Shown here: positions 43,798 through 55,161 of the stretch, one piece after another
Layout of the letters: each line of letters opens with the position of its first letter
Numbering within the stretch: position 1 is the first letter of the stretch
Assembly (NCBI RefSeq): GCF_036227105.1
Contig: NZ_CP109434.1
Span: 6,854,501-6,918,500 of the forward strand
Direction: 5' to 3'
Source of the DNA: Amycolatopsis sp. NBC_01488
Lineage (GTDB): Bacteria > Actinomycetota > Actinomycetes > Mycobacteriales > Pseudonocardiaceae
DNA length: 64,000 nucleotides
Notes under the pieces: generated by a model
Database searches by the model: none
What the model was told of the DNA's origin: nothing
Seen by the model: the letters and a program-made list of their open reading frames with translations, nothing else
Translations under genes and position numbers: made by a program

Positions 43798-44777
43798 CCA
43801 CGCTCGCCCGTGTCAAGGGCTACCGGCCGCAGCAGCGGCACGTCCCGATCCTGGCGACGATGGCGCTGCTGATCGCCGCGTACATCTTCGGCGCCGCCCA
43901 GTACGAGGCCTTCGGGTCCGGGCAGGTCGTGCTCGACCTGTTCATCAACAACGCCTTCCTGCTCGTGGTCGCGATCGGGATGACGTTCGTGATCCTCACC
44001 GGCGGCATCGACCTGTCGGTCGGCTCGGTGGTCGCACTGTCCACTGTGGTCTCCGGCGACCTGATGCAGAAGCACGGCTGGCCGGCGTACGCGGCGATGG
44101 CGGTGGTGCTGGTGCTCGGCGCGCTGCTCGGCGCCGGGATGGGCGCGCTCATCCACTTCTTCGAGATCCAGCCGTTCATCGCGACGCTGATCGGGATGTT
44201 CTTCGCCCGCGGGCTCTGCTACACGATCAGCACGGAGGCGTACTCGATCGACAACCCGACGATCGCCACCCTCGCCCAGACGCAGATCCCGCTCGGCGGG
44301 GAACTGCACATCTCGATCAGCGTGGTCGTCGCGCTGGTCGTGGTCGCCATCGCCGCCTACGTCCTGGCCTTCACGCGGTTCGGGCGCACGGTCTACTCGA
44401 TCGGCGGCAACGCGCAGTCCGCGATGCTGATGGGCCTCAAGACCGGCCGCACCAAGATCGCGGTGTACACGATCAGCGGGTTCTGCTCGGCCCTCGGCGG
44501 GCTGTTGCTGGTGCTCTACAAGTCTTCGGGCGACCCGCTCAACGGCGTCGGCCTGGAGCTGACCGCGATCGCCGCGGTGGTCATCGGCGGCACCATCCTC
44601 ACCGGCGGTTCCGGCTACGTGCTGGGCACCGTGCTCGGGATCATGGTGCTGGGCATCATCCAGACGCTGATCACCTTCGACGGCACCCTCAACTCCTGGT
44701 GGACCTCGATCATCACCGGGGCGCTGCTGTTCGTCTTCATCGTCCTGCAACGCCTCGTCACCCGACGGACCCGCTGA
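43794..44777 (+). CDS. Sugar ABC transporter permease, YjfF type
   Basis: The 327-residue protein starts at ATG 43794 in an ATGA overlap. It is the second permease of the galactofuranose-type importer, with LLVVAIGMTFVILTGGIDLSVGS, FFEIQPFIATLIGMFFARGL and the coupling loop SIGGNAQSAMLMGLKTG. It shares only general family similarity with its partner, as YjfF does with YtfT. The terminal segment TLNSWWTSIITGALLFVFIVLQRL is the last helix. A secreted arabinofuranosidase gene follows after 29 bp with its own ribosome site. Confidence 0.92.
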   Translation: MTTLARVKGYRPQQRHVPILATMALLIAAYIFGAAQYEAFGSGQVVLDLFINNAFLLVVAIGMTFVILTGGIDLSVGSVVALSTVVSGDLMQKHGWPAYAAMAVVLVLGALLGAGMGALIHFFEIQPFIATLIGMFFARGLCYTISTEAYSIDNPTIATLAQTQIPLGGELHISISVVVALVVVAIAAYVLAFTRFGRTVYSIGGNAQSAMLMGLKTGRTKIAVYTISGFCSALGGLLLVLYKSSGDPLNGVGLELTAIAAVVIGGTILTGGSGYVLGTVLGIMVLGIIQTLITFDGTLNSWWTSIITGALLFVFIVLQRLVTRRTR

Positions 44778-44806
44778 CTGTGCGCCCTCATACTCGAAGG
44801 AGAGTC

Positions 44807-47800
44807 ATGCTCCGCAGATTCCGGCGCCCCCTGGCCGTGCTCGCGGCCCTGGCCCTGTTCTCCGCCCTGCCCGTCACGGCGGCCGCGGCCGACCCGGACC
44901 CGGCGCTCGCCGGGCACTGGACGTTCGACGAGGGCAGCGGCACGACCGCCGCCGACACCGCGGGCAGCCACCCCGCCACCTTGAACCCCGGCGCGGGCTG
45001 GGCACCCGGCATCCGCGGCGGCGCACTGACCACCGACGGCGCGAGCGGGTTCGCCGACGCCGGCGCGCCCGTGCTGGACACGACCAAGAGCTTCTCCGTC
45101 AGCAGCTGGGTCAAGCTCGACAAGACGTCCGGCTACCAGACGTTCGTGAGCATCGACGGCACCCAGGTCAGCACCTTCTTCCTGCAGTTCCGCGACGACT
45201 CGCGCCGGTTCGCCTTCACCCGCCTCGCCGGGGACGCTCCGGCTGACGGCGTGGTCGCGGGCGCGAACTTCGACCCGGTCGCCGGCCAGTGGTACCAGCT
45301 CACCGGCGTGTTCGACGCTGCCGCGTCGACCCTCTCCCTGTACGTCGACGGCACCCGCCAGGCCACCGTCGCCGCGCCTGCGGGCTGGGCCGGGACCGGC
45401 CACCTGGTGATCGGCCGCGGCAAGTACGGCGGCAACCCGGTGGACTACGTCGACGGCACGATCGACGACGTCCGCGCCTACAGCGGCGCTCTCACCGCGG
45501 CCGAGGCCGCCCGCCTGGCCATCGCCGGGCACTGGACCCTCGACGAGGGCACCGGCACCACCGCGGCCGACGACTCCCTCGACGCGCGCACCGCCACCCT
45601 CACCGGCGGCGCGACCTGGGGTGACGGCGTCGTCGGCCCGCACGGCGCGGTCCTGAACGGCACCGACGCCGCGGTCGACGTCCCGGCGCCCGTCGTCGAC
45701 ACCGCGCAGAGCTTCTCCGTGTCGGCGTGGGTCAAGCCGACGGCCGCCAGCGGCTTCCGGACCGCGGTGAGCGTGGACGGCTCGACGATCAGCGGCTTCT
45801 ACCTCCAGCGCGCCGCCGACGGCCGGTTCGCCTTCACCCGCCGCGCGGGCGACGGCGACACGGCGTCGTCCTCGGCGGTGTCGACCTTGCCCGCGCAGGC
45901 CGACCAGTGGCAGCACGTCGTCGGCGTCTACAACCGCGCCGCCGGCGCGCTTTCCCTGTACGTCAACGGAACGCTGCAGCAGAGCGTCCCGTTCACCACG
46001 CCGTGGACCGCCTCCGGGCACCTGGAGATCGGGCGCGGCAAGTGGGCGGGCAACCCCGTCGACTGGTTCGCCGGGGGCGTCGACGACGTCCGCGCGTACC
46101 CGACGCCGCTGACCGCGTCCGCCGTCGCCGCGCTGGCCGCGAGCGGGTCGTGGCACTTCGACGAGGGCGCGGGCACGGTCACGCGCGACTCTTCGGCCAA
46201 CGCGGCCGACGGCACCCTGCGCGGCGCCACCTGGACCGCCGGTGCGGCGGGCAAGGCCGTCCTGCTCGACGGAAAGTCCACTGTGGACATGGGCACCTCG
46301 CCCGCGTTCGACACCGGCACCGGCTCGCTGTCCGTGGCCGCGTGGTTCCGCGCCACCGCGGACGGCACCCTCGTGGACCACGGCGACGGCTACGCGCTCG
46401 GCGTGACCGGCGGCAAGCTCACCGCCCGCGTCGGCACGATCCAGGCAACCACGACCGGCGGCGGCCTGGCCGACGGCACCTGGCACCACGCCGCACTCGT
46501 CCTCGACCGCGCGTCCCAGCGGCTCACGGTCTACGCCGACGGCGACGCGGCCGCGGTCACCAGCACCTGCGGCACGCCCACGGGCACGACCCTGGACGTC
46601 TCGGCCTGCCCGGCCTCCGGGAACAGCACCGCCGCGCTGACCGTCGGCGCCGGGTTCACCGGCGCGGTCGACGAGGTCGAGCTGCGCCGCTTCCCGCTCA
46701 CCGCGGCCCAGATCGGCACCCTCGCCGGAGCGAACCAGCTGGCCGTGGACGCCAACGTCGTCCGCGCCAACACCCGGCCGACCACCTACGGCTCGATCCT
46801 CGAGGACATCAGCCACTCCGTCGAAGGCGGGCTCTACGCCGAGCTGGTCCGCAACCGCACCTTCAAGGAGAGCTACCAGGCGGGCAGCGGCGCGGGCAAC
46901 ACACCAGTCCCGTACTGGTCGCTGCTCACTTCGCCGGCCGCGAGCGGTACGTACGCGATCGACACCGCGACCCCGCTGAACACCGCGCTCGACCGATCAC
47001 TGAAGCTCCACGCCGACACCGTTCCGGCCGGCGGACGCGTTGCTGCAGCGAACGTCGGCTACTACGGCGTCGCGGCGAAACCGTCCACGAAGTACACCGG
47101 CAGCTTCTTCGCGAAGGGCACGTGGACCGGCGCGGTCCGGGTCAGCCTGGAGAAGCCGGACGGCACCGTGCTGGCGAGCAAGGACGTCCAGCCGGTCGGC
47201 GCGAGCTGGGCGCAGCAGACCTTCAGCTTCACCACGCCGTCGACGATCACCGCGTCCACCGACAACCGGATCGTCGTGTCCCTGGTGGACAAGGGCAAGA
47301 AGGCCCTGTCCGGGGACGCCTGGTTCCAGCAGGTCTCGCTGTTCCCGCCGACCTTCAAGAACCACGGCGTCCGCATGGACCTCGGGCAGAAGCTCGCCGC
47401 GATGAAGCTCGGCCTGTTCCGCGTCCCCGGCGGCAACTACCTCGAAGGCAACACCCTCGACACGCGGTTCGCCTGGAAGAACACCATCGGCCCGCTCGAA
47501 CAGCGGCCCGGCCACCAGAACACCGCGTGGGGCTACTGGTCCACCGACGGCTTCGGCATCCTCGACTACCTGAAGCTGGCCGAGGACATCGGCGCCCAGC
47601 CGCTGCTCGCGCTGTTCGCCGGCTACACCCTCAACGGCCAGCACGTCAGCCAGGCCGACTACCCGCAGTACGTCCAGGAGGCGCTCGACGAGATCGAGTA
47701 CGCCATCGGCGACGCCTCCACGACGTGGGGCGCGAAGCGGGTGGCCGACGGGCACGCGGCGCCGTTCGACCTGCACTACGTCGAGGTCGGCAACGAGGAC

Positions 47801-48616
47801 TGGTTCGACGGCTCGGGCAGCTACGCCTGGCGCTACACGGACATGTACAACGCGATCAAGGCGAAGTACCCGCAGCTGACGGTCGTCGCGACGACCGGCG
47901 GGCTGCAGGGCGGTGCCGCGTCGAGCACGTCGACCGGCGTGCGCCCGGACGCCGCGGACGACCACTACTACCAGTCGCCGCAGTGGTTCACGGACAACTC
48001 GACGCGCTACGACACCGCTGACCGGTCCGGCCCGGACATCCTCGTCGGCGAGTACGGCGCCCAGGACGGCCGGCCCACCGGCACCCTGGCCGCCGCCATC
48101 GGCGAGGCGAGCTTCCTCACCGGGCTGGAACGCAACAGCGACGTCGTCATCGGCTCGATGTACGCGCCGGTGCTGGTGCAGGAGAACCAGGCGAACTGGC
48201 CGGTGAACCTGATCGGCTTCGACGCCGGCAGCAGCTACGCCTCGCCGTCGTACTGGGTGCAGCAGATGTTCTCCAGCACGCTCGGCAAGCAGATCGTGAC
48301 CAGCCGCCTCAACCAGGGCAGCCCGCTGCGGCAGGTGGTGAACGTGACCACCAAGGCAGGCAGGAAGACGTTCACGGTCAAGCTCGTCAACCCGACCGGC
48401 CAGGTGCAGACCGCACGGCTGGCGCTCACCGGCGTCACGGCGGTCGACGGCACCGGGACGCTCACCACGCTCACCGGCGACCCGGCGGCGCGCAACAGCC
48501 TCGCCTCGCCGACCGCCATCGTGCCGCAGACCAGGGAGATCACCGGGCTGGCCGCGACGTCGAAGCTGACGTTGCCCGCCAACTCCGTGACGACGCTGGT
48601 CCTCACCGGCCGCTAG
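44807..48616 (+). CDS. Secreted GH51 alpha-L-arabinofuranosidase with three LamG modules
   Basis: The 1,269-residue protein starts at ATG 44807 with GAAGGAGA upstream. The signal peptide ends near TAAAADP. Three LamG/concanavalin-like modules follow (about 30-235, 238-440, 443-640), each opening with G-H/S-W-x-F/L-DEG. The GH51 catalytic region starts about residue 645 (NTRPTTYGSILEDISHS). Acid/base E997 is in VEVGNEDWF and nucleophile E1082 in VGEYGAQDG, and the C-terminal arabinofuranosidase beta domain ends the protein. It should release L-arabinofuranose from arabinan, arabinoxylan or arabinogalactan. Three consecutive LamG modules in front of GH51 are unusual. Its place between a furanose importer and araBDA explains its job: free arabinose outside, import, catabolism. 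Confidence 0.93.
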   Translation: MLRRFRRPLAVLAALALFSALPVTAAAADPDPALAGHWTFDEGSGTTAADTAGSHPATLNPGAGWAPGIRGGALTTDGASGFADAGAPVLDTTKSFSVSSWVKLDKTSGYQTFVSIDGTQVSTFFLQFRDDSRRFAFTRLAGDAPADGVVAGANFDPVAGQWYQLTGVFDAAASTLSLYVDGTRQATVAAPAGWAGTGHLVIGRGKYGGNPVDYVDGTIDDVRAYSGALTAAEAARLAIAGHWTLDEGTGTTAADDSLDARTATLTGGATWGDGVVGPHGAVLNGTDAAVDVPAPVVDTAQSFSVSAWVKPTAASGFRTAVSVDGSTISGFYLQRAADGRFAFTRRAGDGDTASSSAVSTLPAQADQWQHVVGVYNRAAGALSLYVNGTLQQSVPFTTPWTASGHLEIGRGKWAGNPVDWFAGGVDDVRAYPTPLTASAVAALAASGSWHFDEGAGTVTRDSSANAADGTLRGATWTAGAAGKAVLLDGKSTVDMGTSPAFDTGTGSLSVAAWFRATADGTLVDHGDGYALGVTGGKLTARVGTIQATTTGGGLADGTWHHAALVLDRASQRLTVYADGDAAAVTSTCGTPTGTTLDVSACPASGNSTAALTVGAGFTGAVDEVELRRFPLTAAQIGTLAGANQLAVDANVVRANTRPTTYGSILEDISHSVEGGLYAELVRNRTFKESYQAGSGAGNTPVPYWSLLTSPAASGTYAIDTATPLNTALDRSLKLHADTVPAGGRVAAANVGYYGVAAKPSTKYTGSFFAKGTWTGAVRVSLEKPDGTVLASKDVQPVGASWAQQTFSFTTPSTITASTDNRIVVSLVDKGKKALSGDAWFQQVSLFPPTFKNHGVRMDLGQKLAAMKLGLFRVPGGNYLEGNTLDTRFAWKNTIGPLEQRPGHQNTAWGYWSTDGFGILDYLKLAEDIGAQPLLALFAGYTLNGQHVSQADYPQYVQEALDEIEYAIGDASTTWGAKRVADGHAAPFDLHYVEVGNEDWFDGSGSYAWRYTDMYNAIKAKYPQLTVVATTGGLQGGAASSTSTGVRPDAADDHYYQSPQWFTDNSTRYDTADRSGPDILVGEYGAQDGRPTGTLAAAIGEASFLTGLERNSDVVIGSMYAPVLVQENQANWPVNLIGFDAGSSYASPSYWVQQMFSSTLGKQIVTSRLNQGSPLRQVVNVTTKAGRKTFTVKLVNPTGQVQTARLALTGVTAVDGTGTLTTLTGDPAARNSLASPTAIVPQTREITGLAATSKLTLPANSVTTLVLTGR

Positions 48617-48687
48617 AACCCCGGGGCGCGGCGCGCAGACCGCCGCCCGCGCCGCGCCCCGGTCACCAACAGGAGGGAGAGGACACC

Positions 48688-50328
48688 GTGGCAGAACCAC
48701 TCACCGTCGGCGTCGACTTCGGCACGCTGTCGGGCCGCGCGGTGGTCGTGCGGGTCCGGGACGGGGCCGAACTCGGCTCCGCGGTTTTCGAGTACCCGCA
48801 CGGGGTGCTCGACGAGACGCTGCCCGCCACCGGCCGCGCGCTGCCGCCGGACTGGGCGCTGCAGGTGCCCGCGGACTACGTCGGCGTCCTCCGCAACGCC
48901 GTACCGGCGGCGCTGCGGGACGCGGGCGCCGACCCCGCCGACGTCGTCGGCATCGGCACCGACTTCACCGCGTGCACGATGGTGCCGACGACCGCCGACG
49001 GCACGCCGCTGTGCGAGCTGCCCGAGTTCGAAGGCAGTCCACACGCGTACGTCAAGCTGTGGAAGCACCACTCCGCCCAGCCCCAGGCCGACCGCGTCAA
49101 CGAGCTGGCCCGCACCCGCGGTGAGAAGTGGCTGCCGCGCTACGGCGGGCTGATCTCCTCGGAGTGGGAGTTCGCGAAGGCGCTTCAGGTGCTCGAAGAA
49201 GCCCCGGACGTCTACGCGGCGATGCGGCACTGGGTCGAGGCGGCCGACTGGATCGTCTGGCAGCTCACCGGCCGCTACGTCCGCAACGCCTGCACGGCCG
49301 GGTACAAGGGCATCCTCCAGGACGGCCAGTACCCCAGCCGTGACTTCCTCCGCGAGCTGGCACCGGGTTTCGAGTCGTTCGTGGCCGACAAGCTCGAACA
49401 CCCGTTGGGGCAGCTCGGGTCCCGCGCGGGCAGCCTGACCGCGGAAGCCGCCGCCTGGACCGGGCTGCCCGAAGGCATCGCCGTCGCCGTTGGCAACGTT
49501 GACGCGCACGTCACCGCGCCGGCCGCGAACGCCGTCGAGCCCGGCCAGATGGTCGCGATCATGGGCACCTCGACGTGCCACGTGATGAACGGCGCCGAGC
49601 TGCGCGAGGTCCCCGGCATGTGCGGGGTCGTCGAAGGCGGGATCGTCCCCGGGCTGTGGGGCTACGAAGCCGGGCAGAGCGGCGTCGGCGACATCTTCGG
49701 CTGGTTCACCGAGCACTTCGCCCACGACGGGCACGCCGAACTCACCCGGCTGGCCGCCCAGCAGGAGATCGGCGAACACGGCCTGGTCGCCCTCGACTGG
49801 CACAGCGGCAACCGGTCGGTCCTCGTCGACCACGAACTGTCCGGCGTCATCGTCGGCCAGACGCTGGCCACCCGCGCCGAGGACGTCTACCGCGCACTGC
49901 TGGAAGCCACGGCGTTCGGCACGCGCAAGATCATCGAGACGTTCAACGCCGCCGGCGTCCCGGTCACCGAGCTGATCATCGCCGGCGGACTGATGAAGAA
50001 CGCGCTGCTCATGCAGATCTACGCCGACGTCACGAACCTCCCACTGTCGGTCATCGGCTCCGAGCAGGGACCCGCCCTCGGCTCGGCCATCCACGCGGCC
50101 GTCGCGGCCGGAGCCCACGCCGACATCCGCGTGGCCGCCGCGGCCATGGGCTCGGTCGAGCGTGCGGTCTACCAGCCGGTGCCCGCGCACGTCGCCGCCT
50201 ACGACGAGCTGTACGCCGAGTACACGACGCTGCACGACTACTTCGGCCGTGGCGGCAACGATGTCATGCACCGCCTCGCCGCCCGCCGCCGCGAAGTCGC
50301 GAAAGCCCTCACGAAGGGACGGTCCTGA
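48688..50328 (+). CDS. araB: Ribulokinase
   Basis: The 546-residue FGGY kinase starts at GTG 48688 with AGGAGGGAGAGG upstream. It phosphorylates L-ribulose to L-ribulose 5-phosphate with ATP. Signatures include the N-terminal phosphate loop VGVDFGTLSGRAVVV, EFEGSPHAYVKLWKHHSAQP (ribulokinase-specific), GLISSEWEFAKAL, IMGTSTCHVMN and LIIAGGLMKNALLMQIYADV in the FGGY region. The stop overlaps the araD start by one base (TGATG). The order araB-araD-araA differs from E. coli araBAD but is common in actinobacteria. Confidence 0.95.
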   Translation: MAEPLTVGVDFGTLSGRAVVVRVRDGAELGSAVFEYPHGVLDETLPATGRALPPDWALQVPADYVGVLRNAVPAALRDAGADPADVVGIGTDFTACTMVPTTADGTPLCELPEFEGSPHAYVKLWKHHSAQPQADRVNELARTRGEKWLPRYGGLISSEWEFAKALQVLEEAPDVYAAMRHWVEAADWIVWQLTGRYVRNACTAGYKGILQDGQYPSRDFLRELAPGFESFVADKLEHPLGQLGSRAGSLTAEAAAWTGLPEGIAVAVGNVDAHVTAPAANAVEPGQMVAIMGTSTCHVMNGAELREVPGMCGVVEGGIVPGLWGYEAGQSGVGDIFGWFTEHFAHDGHAELTRLAAQQEIGEHGLVALDWHSGNRSVLVDHELSGVIVGQTLATRAEDVYRALLEATAFGTRKIIETFNAAGVPVTELIIAGGLMKNALLMQIYADVTNLPLSVIGSEQGPALGSAIHAAVAAGAHADIRVAAAAMGSVERAVYQPVPAHVAAYDELYAEYTTLHDYFGRGGNDVMHRLAARRREVAKALTKGRS

Positions 50329-51005
50329 TGTCGCTGACCGACGAAGTCCTCGACACCGTCGCCGAACTGCGCGAGACCGTGGCGAACCTGCACGGTGAGC
50401 TGACCCGCAACGCGCTGGTCATCTGGACCGCGGGCAACGTCTCGGCCCGGGTACCCGGCCGAGAGCTGATGGTGATCAAGCCGTCGGGCGTGTCCTACGA
50501 CGACCTGTCCGCCGACACCATGGTCGTCACCGACCTGCACGGCGAACTGGTGCACGGCGAACTGGCGCCGTCGTCCGACACCGCCGCGCACGCCTACGTC
50601 TACCGGCACCTGCCCGAAATCGGCGGCGTCGTCCACACGCACTCGACCTATGCCACGGCGTGGGCGGCCCGCGGCGAGCCCATCCCGTGCGTGCTCACGA
50701 TGATCGCCGACGAGTTCGGCGGGGAGATCCCGGTCGGGCCCTTCGCCCTGATCGGCGACGACTCCATCGGCCGCGGCATCGTCGAAACGCTCCGCACCAG
50801 CCGCTCCAAGGCCGTGCTGATGCGCAACCACGGCCCGTTCACCGTCGGCCGCACCGCGCGCGACGCGGTCAAGGCGGCGGTGATGGTCGAGGACGTCGCC
50901 CGCACCGTGCACAAGGCCTTCGAGCTGGGCACGCCCGAACCCCTCCCCCCCGAGGACGTCGACCGGCTCTACGCCCGGTACCAGAACTTCTACGGCCAGC
51001 ACTGA
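50328..51005 (+). CDS. araD: L-ribulose-5-phosphate 4-epimerase
   Basis: The 225-residue class II aldolase-fold enzyme starts at ATG 50328, overlapping the araB stop. It converts L-ribulose 5-phosphate to D-xylulose 5-phosphate. Substrate and zinc motifs are present: WTAGNVSARVPG, IKPSGVSYDDL, VVHTHSTYATAWA with the zinc histidines, MRNHGPFTVG with a further zinc His in this fold, and the C-terminal YARYQNFYGQH. It completes entry of arabinose into the pentose phosphate pathway together with araB and araA. Confidence 0.94.
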   Translation: MSLTDEVLDTVAELRETVANLHGELTRNALVIWTAGNVSARVPGRELMVIKPSGVSYDDLSADTMVVTDLHGELVHGELAPSSDTAAHAYVYRHLPEIGGVVHTHSTYATAWAARGEPIPCVLTMIADEFGGEIPVGPFALIGDDSIGRGIVETLRTSRSKAVLMRNHGPFTVGRTARDAVKAAVMVEDVARTVHKAFELGTPEPLPPEDVDRLYARYQNFYGQH

Positions 51006-51023
51006 AACGTTTCGAGGAGAACG

Positions 51024-52523
51024 ATGACCCGCGCGTCGAAACCCCAGCTCTGGTTCCTCACCGGGAGCCAGGCCCTCTACGGCGAGGAGACCCTCGAACA
51101 GGTCGCCGGCCAGTCCCTGCGCATCCAGCAGCTGCTGGCCTCTTCCGGCGGGCTGCCGGCCGAGATCGTCGGCAAGCCGGTGCTGACCGAGGCGTCGTCG
51201 ATCCGCCGCGTGCTGCAGGAGGCCAACGCCGATGCCGCCTGCGTCGGCGTGATCGCGTGGATGCACACCTTCTCGCCGGCGAAGATGTGGATCACCGGGC
51301 TGGACGCGCTGCGCAAGCCGCTGCTGCACCTGCACACCCAGCTCAACGAAGCCCTGCCGTGGTCCACCATCGACATGGACTTCATGAACCTCAACCAGGC
51401 CGCGCACGGCGACCGCGAGTTCGGGTTCATCCAGACGCGCCTGGGCGTGCCGCGCAAGACCGTCGCCGGGCACGTCGGCGACCCGGCCGTCGTCGCGCGG
51501 ATCGACGCGTGGGCGCGCGCCGCGATCGGCGCCGACCACCTGCGCAACCTCCGGCTCGCCCGGTTCGGCGACAACATGCGCGATGTCGCCGTCACCGAGG
51601 GGGACAAGGTCGAGGCCGAGCTGCGGTTCGGCGTGTCGGTCAACACCTACGGCGTGAACGACCTCGTCGAGCTGGTCGATCAAGTTTCCGATGTGGACTC
51701 GCTCGTAGCCCAGTACGCCGAGGATTACAACGTTGTGCCGGAGCTGGCGGCCGGGGGAGCGCGGCACGAGTCGCTGCGGTACGCCGCACGCATCGAAGCC
51801 GGGCTGCGGAAGTTCCTCACCGACGGCGGCTTCGGCGCGTTCACCACGAACTTCGAGGACCTCGGCGGCCTGCGCCAGCTGCCCGGCCTCGCCGTGCAGC
51901 GGCTGATGGCCGACGGCTACGGCTTCGGCGGCGAGGGCGACTGGAAGACGTCGGCGCTGCTGGCGGCGGTCAAGGCGATGGGTGTCGGGGCCGGGCGGGG
52001 CACCTCGTTCATGGAGGACTACACCTACCACTTCGGGCCGGGCACGCCGAAGATCCTCGGCGCGCACATGCTCGAGGTCTGCCCCAGCATCGCCGCCGCG
52101 AAGCCGTCCTGCGAGATCCACGCGCTCGGCATCGGCGGCCGCGAGGACCCGGTCCGGCTGGTGTTCGACGCCGCGCCCGGGCCCGGCGTCACGCTCGGCC
52201 TGGTCGACCTCGGCGACCGGTTCCGCCTGGTGGCCAACGAAATCGAGGTCGTCGAGCCGGACGAGCCGCTGCCGAACCTGCCGGTGGCGCGCGCGGTGTG
52301 GGAGCCGGCGCCGTCGCTGGCGACGTCCGCGGAGTCGTGGATCACCGCGGGCGGCCCGCACCACACCGTGCTCACCCAGGCCGTGAGCACCGAAACCCTC
52401 CGCGACTTCGCGAACCTGCTCGGCGTCGAGCTGCTCGTGATCGACCAGGACACCACCCCGCACGACTTCGCCGACCGCATCCGCTGGAACCAGGCGTATC
52501 ACCGGCTCGCTCAGGGCTTCTGA
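51024..52523 (+). CDS. araA: L-arabinose isomerase
   Basis: The 499-residue enzyme starts at ATG 51024 with CGAGGAG upstream. It interconverts L-arabinose and L-ribulose using Mn2+. Family signatures are WFLTGSQALYGEE, IAWMHTFSPAKMWI, LHLHTQLNEALPWSTIDMDF (in blocks), GFGGEGDWKTSALLAAVK and FMEDYTYHFGPGTPKILGAHM, carrying the conserved acidic metal ligands. A 10-bp palindrome GAAACGTTTC (51004-51013) overlaps the araD stop just before the gene. It may be an internal regulatory site or chance. The gene is full length. Confidence 0.96.
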   Translation: MTRASKPQLWFLTGSQALYGEETLEQVAGQSLRIQQLLASSGGLPAEIVGKPVLTEASSIRRVLQEANADAACVGVIAWMHTFSPAKMWITGLDALRKPLLHLHTQLNEALPWSTIDMDFMNLNQAAHGDREFGFIQTRLGVPRKTVAGHVGDPAVVARIDAWARAAIGADHLRNLRLARFGDNMRDVAVTEGDKVEAELRFGVSVNTYGVNDLVELVDQVSDVDSLVAQYAEDYNVVPELAAGGARHESLRYAARIEAGLRKFLTDGGFGAFTTNFEDLGGLRQLPGLAVQRLMADGYGFGGEGDWKTSALLAAVKAMGVGAGRGTSFMEDYTYHFGPGTPKILGAHMLEVCPSIAAAKPSCEIHALGIGGREDPVRLVFDAAPGPGVTLGLVDLGDRFRLVANEIEVVEPDEPLPNLPVARAVWEPAPSLATSAESWITAGGPHHTVLTQAVSTETLRDFANLLGVELLVIDQDTTPHDFADRIRWNQAYHRLAQGF

Positions 52524-52540
52524 GAAAGGAAAAGAGAACA

Positions 52541-53640
52541 ATGAAGTTCAGCAGAACAATCGCGGCGGTCGCCGCCGCGGGGCTCGTGCTCACGCTGTCG
52601 GCGTGCGGCTCGAGCCAGAAGACCGCCGACCAGACGGCGGCGCCCGGCGCCGGCGCGGCGGGCAGCCTGGTCGGCGTCACCATGCCGACGAAGTCGTCGG
52701 AGCGCTGGATCCACGACGGCGACAACATCAAGGCCGCTCTGGAAAAGCTCGGCTACAAGGTCGACCTGCAGTACGCCGAGAACGACATTCCCACTCAGGT
52801 GAACCAGATCGAGAACCAGATCACCAAGGGCGCCAAGCTGCTGGTCATCGCCTCGATCGACGGCACCGCGATCACCACCCAGCTGCAGGAGGCGGCCGAC
52901 AAGAAGATCCCGGTCATCGCCTACGACCGGCTGATCCGCAACTCGCCCAACGTCGACTACTACGCGACCTTCGACAACTTCAAGGTCGGCGTCGAGCAGG
53001 CGAACTCGCTGGTCAAGGGACTGGGTGACGGACCGGGGCCGTTCAACATCGAGCTGTTCGCCGGGTCGCCCGACGACAACAACGCCACGTTCTTCTTCAA
53101 CGGCGCGATGTCCGTGCTCAAGCCCCTGATGGACAGCGGCAAGCTGGTCGTCAAGAGCGGGCAGACCGACTTCGCCCGCGCGGCCATCCTGCGCTGGGAC
53201 CCGGCCACCGCGCAGCGGCGCATGGAGGACCTGCTCACCAAGACCTACACCGGCGGCGCGAAGGTCGCGGGCGTGCTCTCGCCGTACGACGGCCTGTCGA
53301 TCGGCATCCTCTCGGCACTGAAGAGCAACGGCTACGGCACCGCCGGCCAGCCGTACCCGGTCGTCACCGGGCAGGACGCCGAGGTCGCCTCGGTCAAGTC
53401 CATCATCGCCGGCGAGCAGTACTCGACGATCTTCAAGGACACCCGCATCCTCGCCGACACCACGGTGAAGATGGCCGACGCGGTGCTCAAGGGCGGCAAG
53501 CCGGAGGTCAACAACACCAAGGACTACGACAACGGCAAGAAGGTCGTCCCGTCGTACCTGCTCCAGCCGGTGACCGTGGACAAGACCAACTACCAGAAGG
53601 AACTGGTCGACTCGGGCTACTACACGGCAGGTCAGCTGAA

Positions 53641-53644
<4 letters not shown>
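52541..53644 (+). CDS. chvE: Multiple-sugar-binding lipoprotein, ChvE type
   Basis: The 367-residue protein starts at ATG 52541 after GAAAGGAAAAGAG. The lipobox LTLSAC follows a short helix. The mature protein matches ChvE/xylose-binding proteins: LVGVTMPTKSSERWIHDGDN, LQYAENDIPTQVNQIENQI, VIAYDRLIRNSPNVDYYATFDN and VTGQDAEVASVKSIIAGEQYSTIFKD (all in blocks). ChvE binds arabinose, galactose, xylose and related sugars. It overlaps the ATPase gene by ATGA. It is the second importer in this operon, presumably for free pyranose-form arabinose or galactose. Confidence 0.92.
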
Positions 53645-55157
<1,513 letters not shown>

Positions 55158-55161
<4 letters not shown>

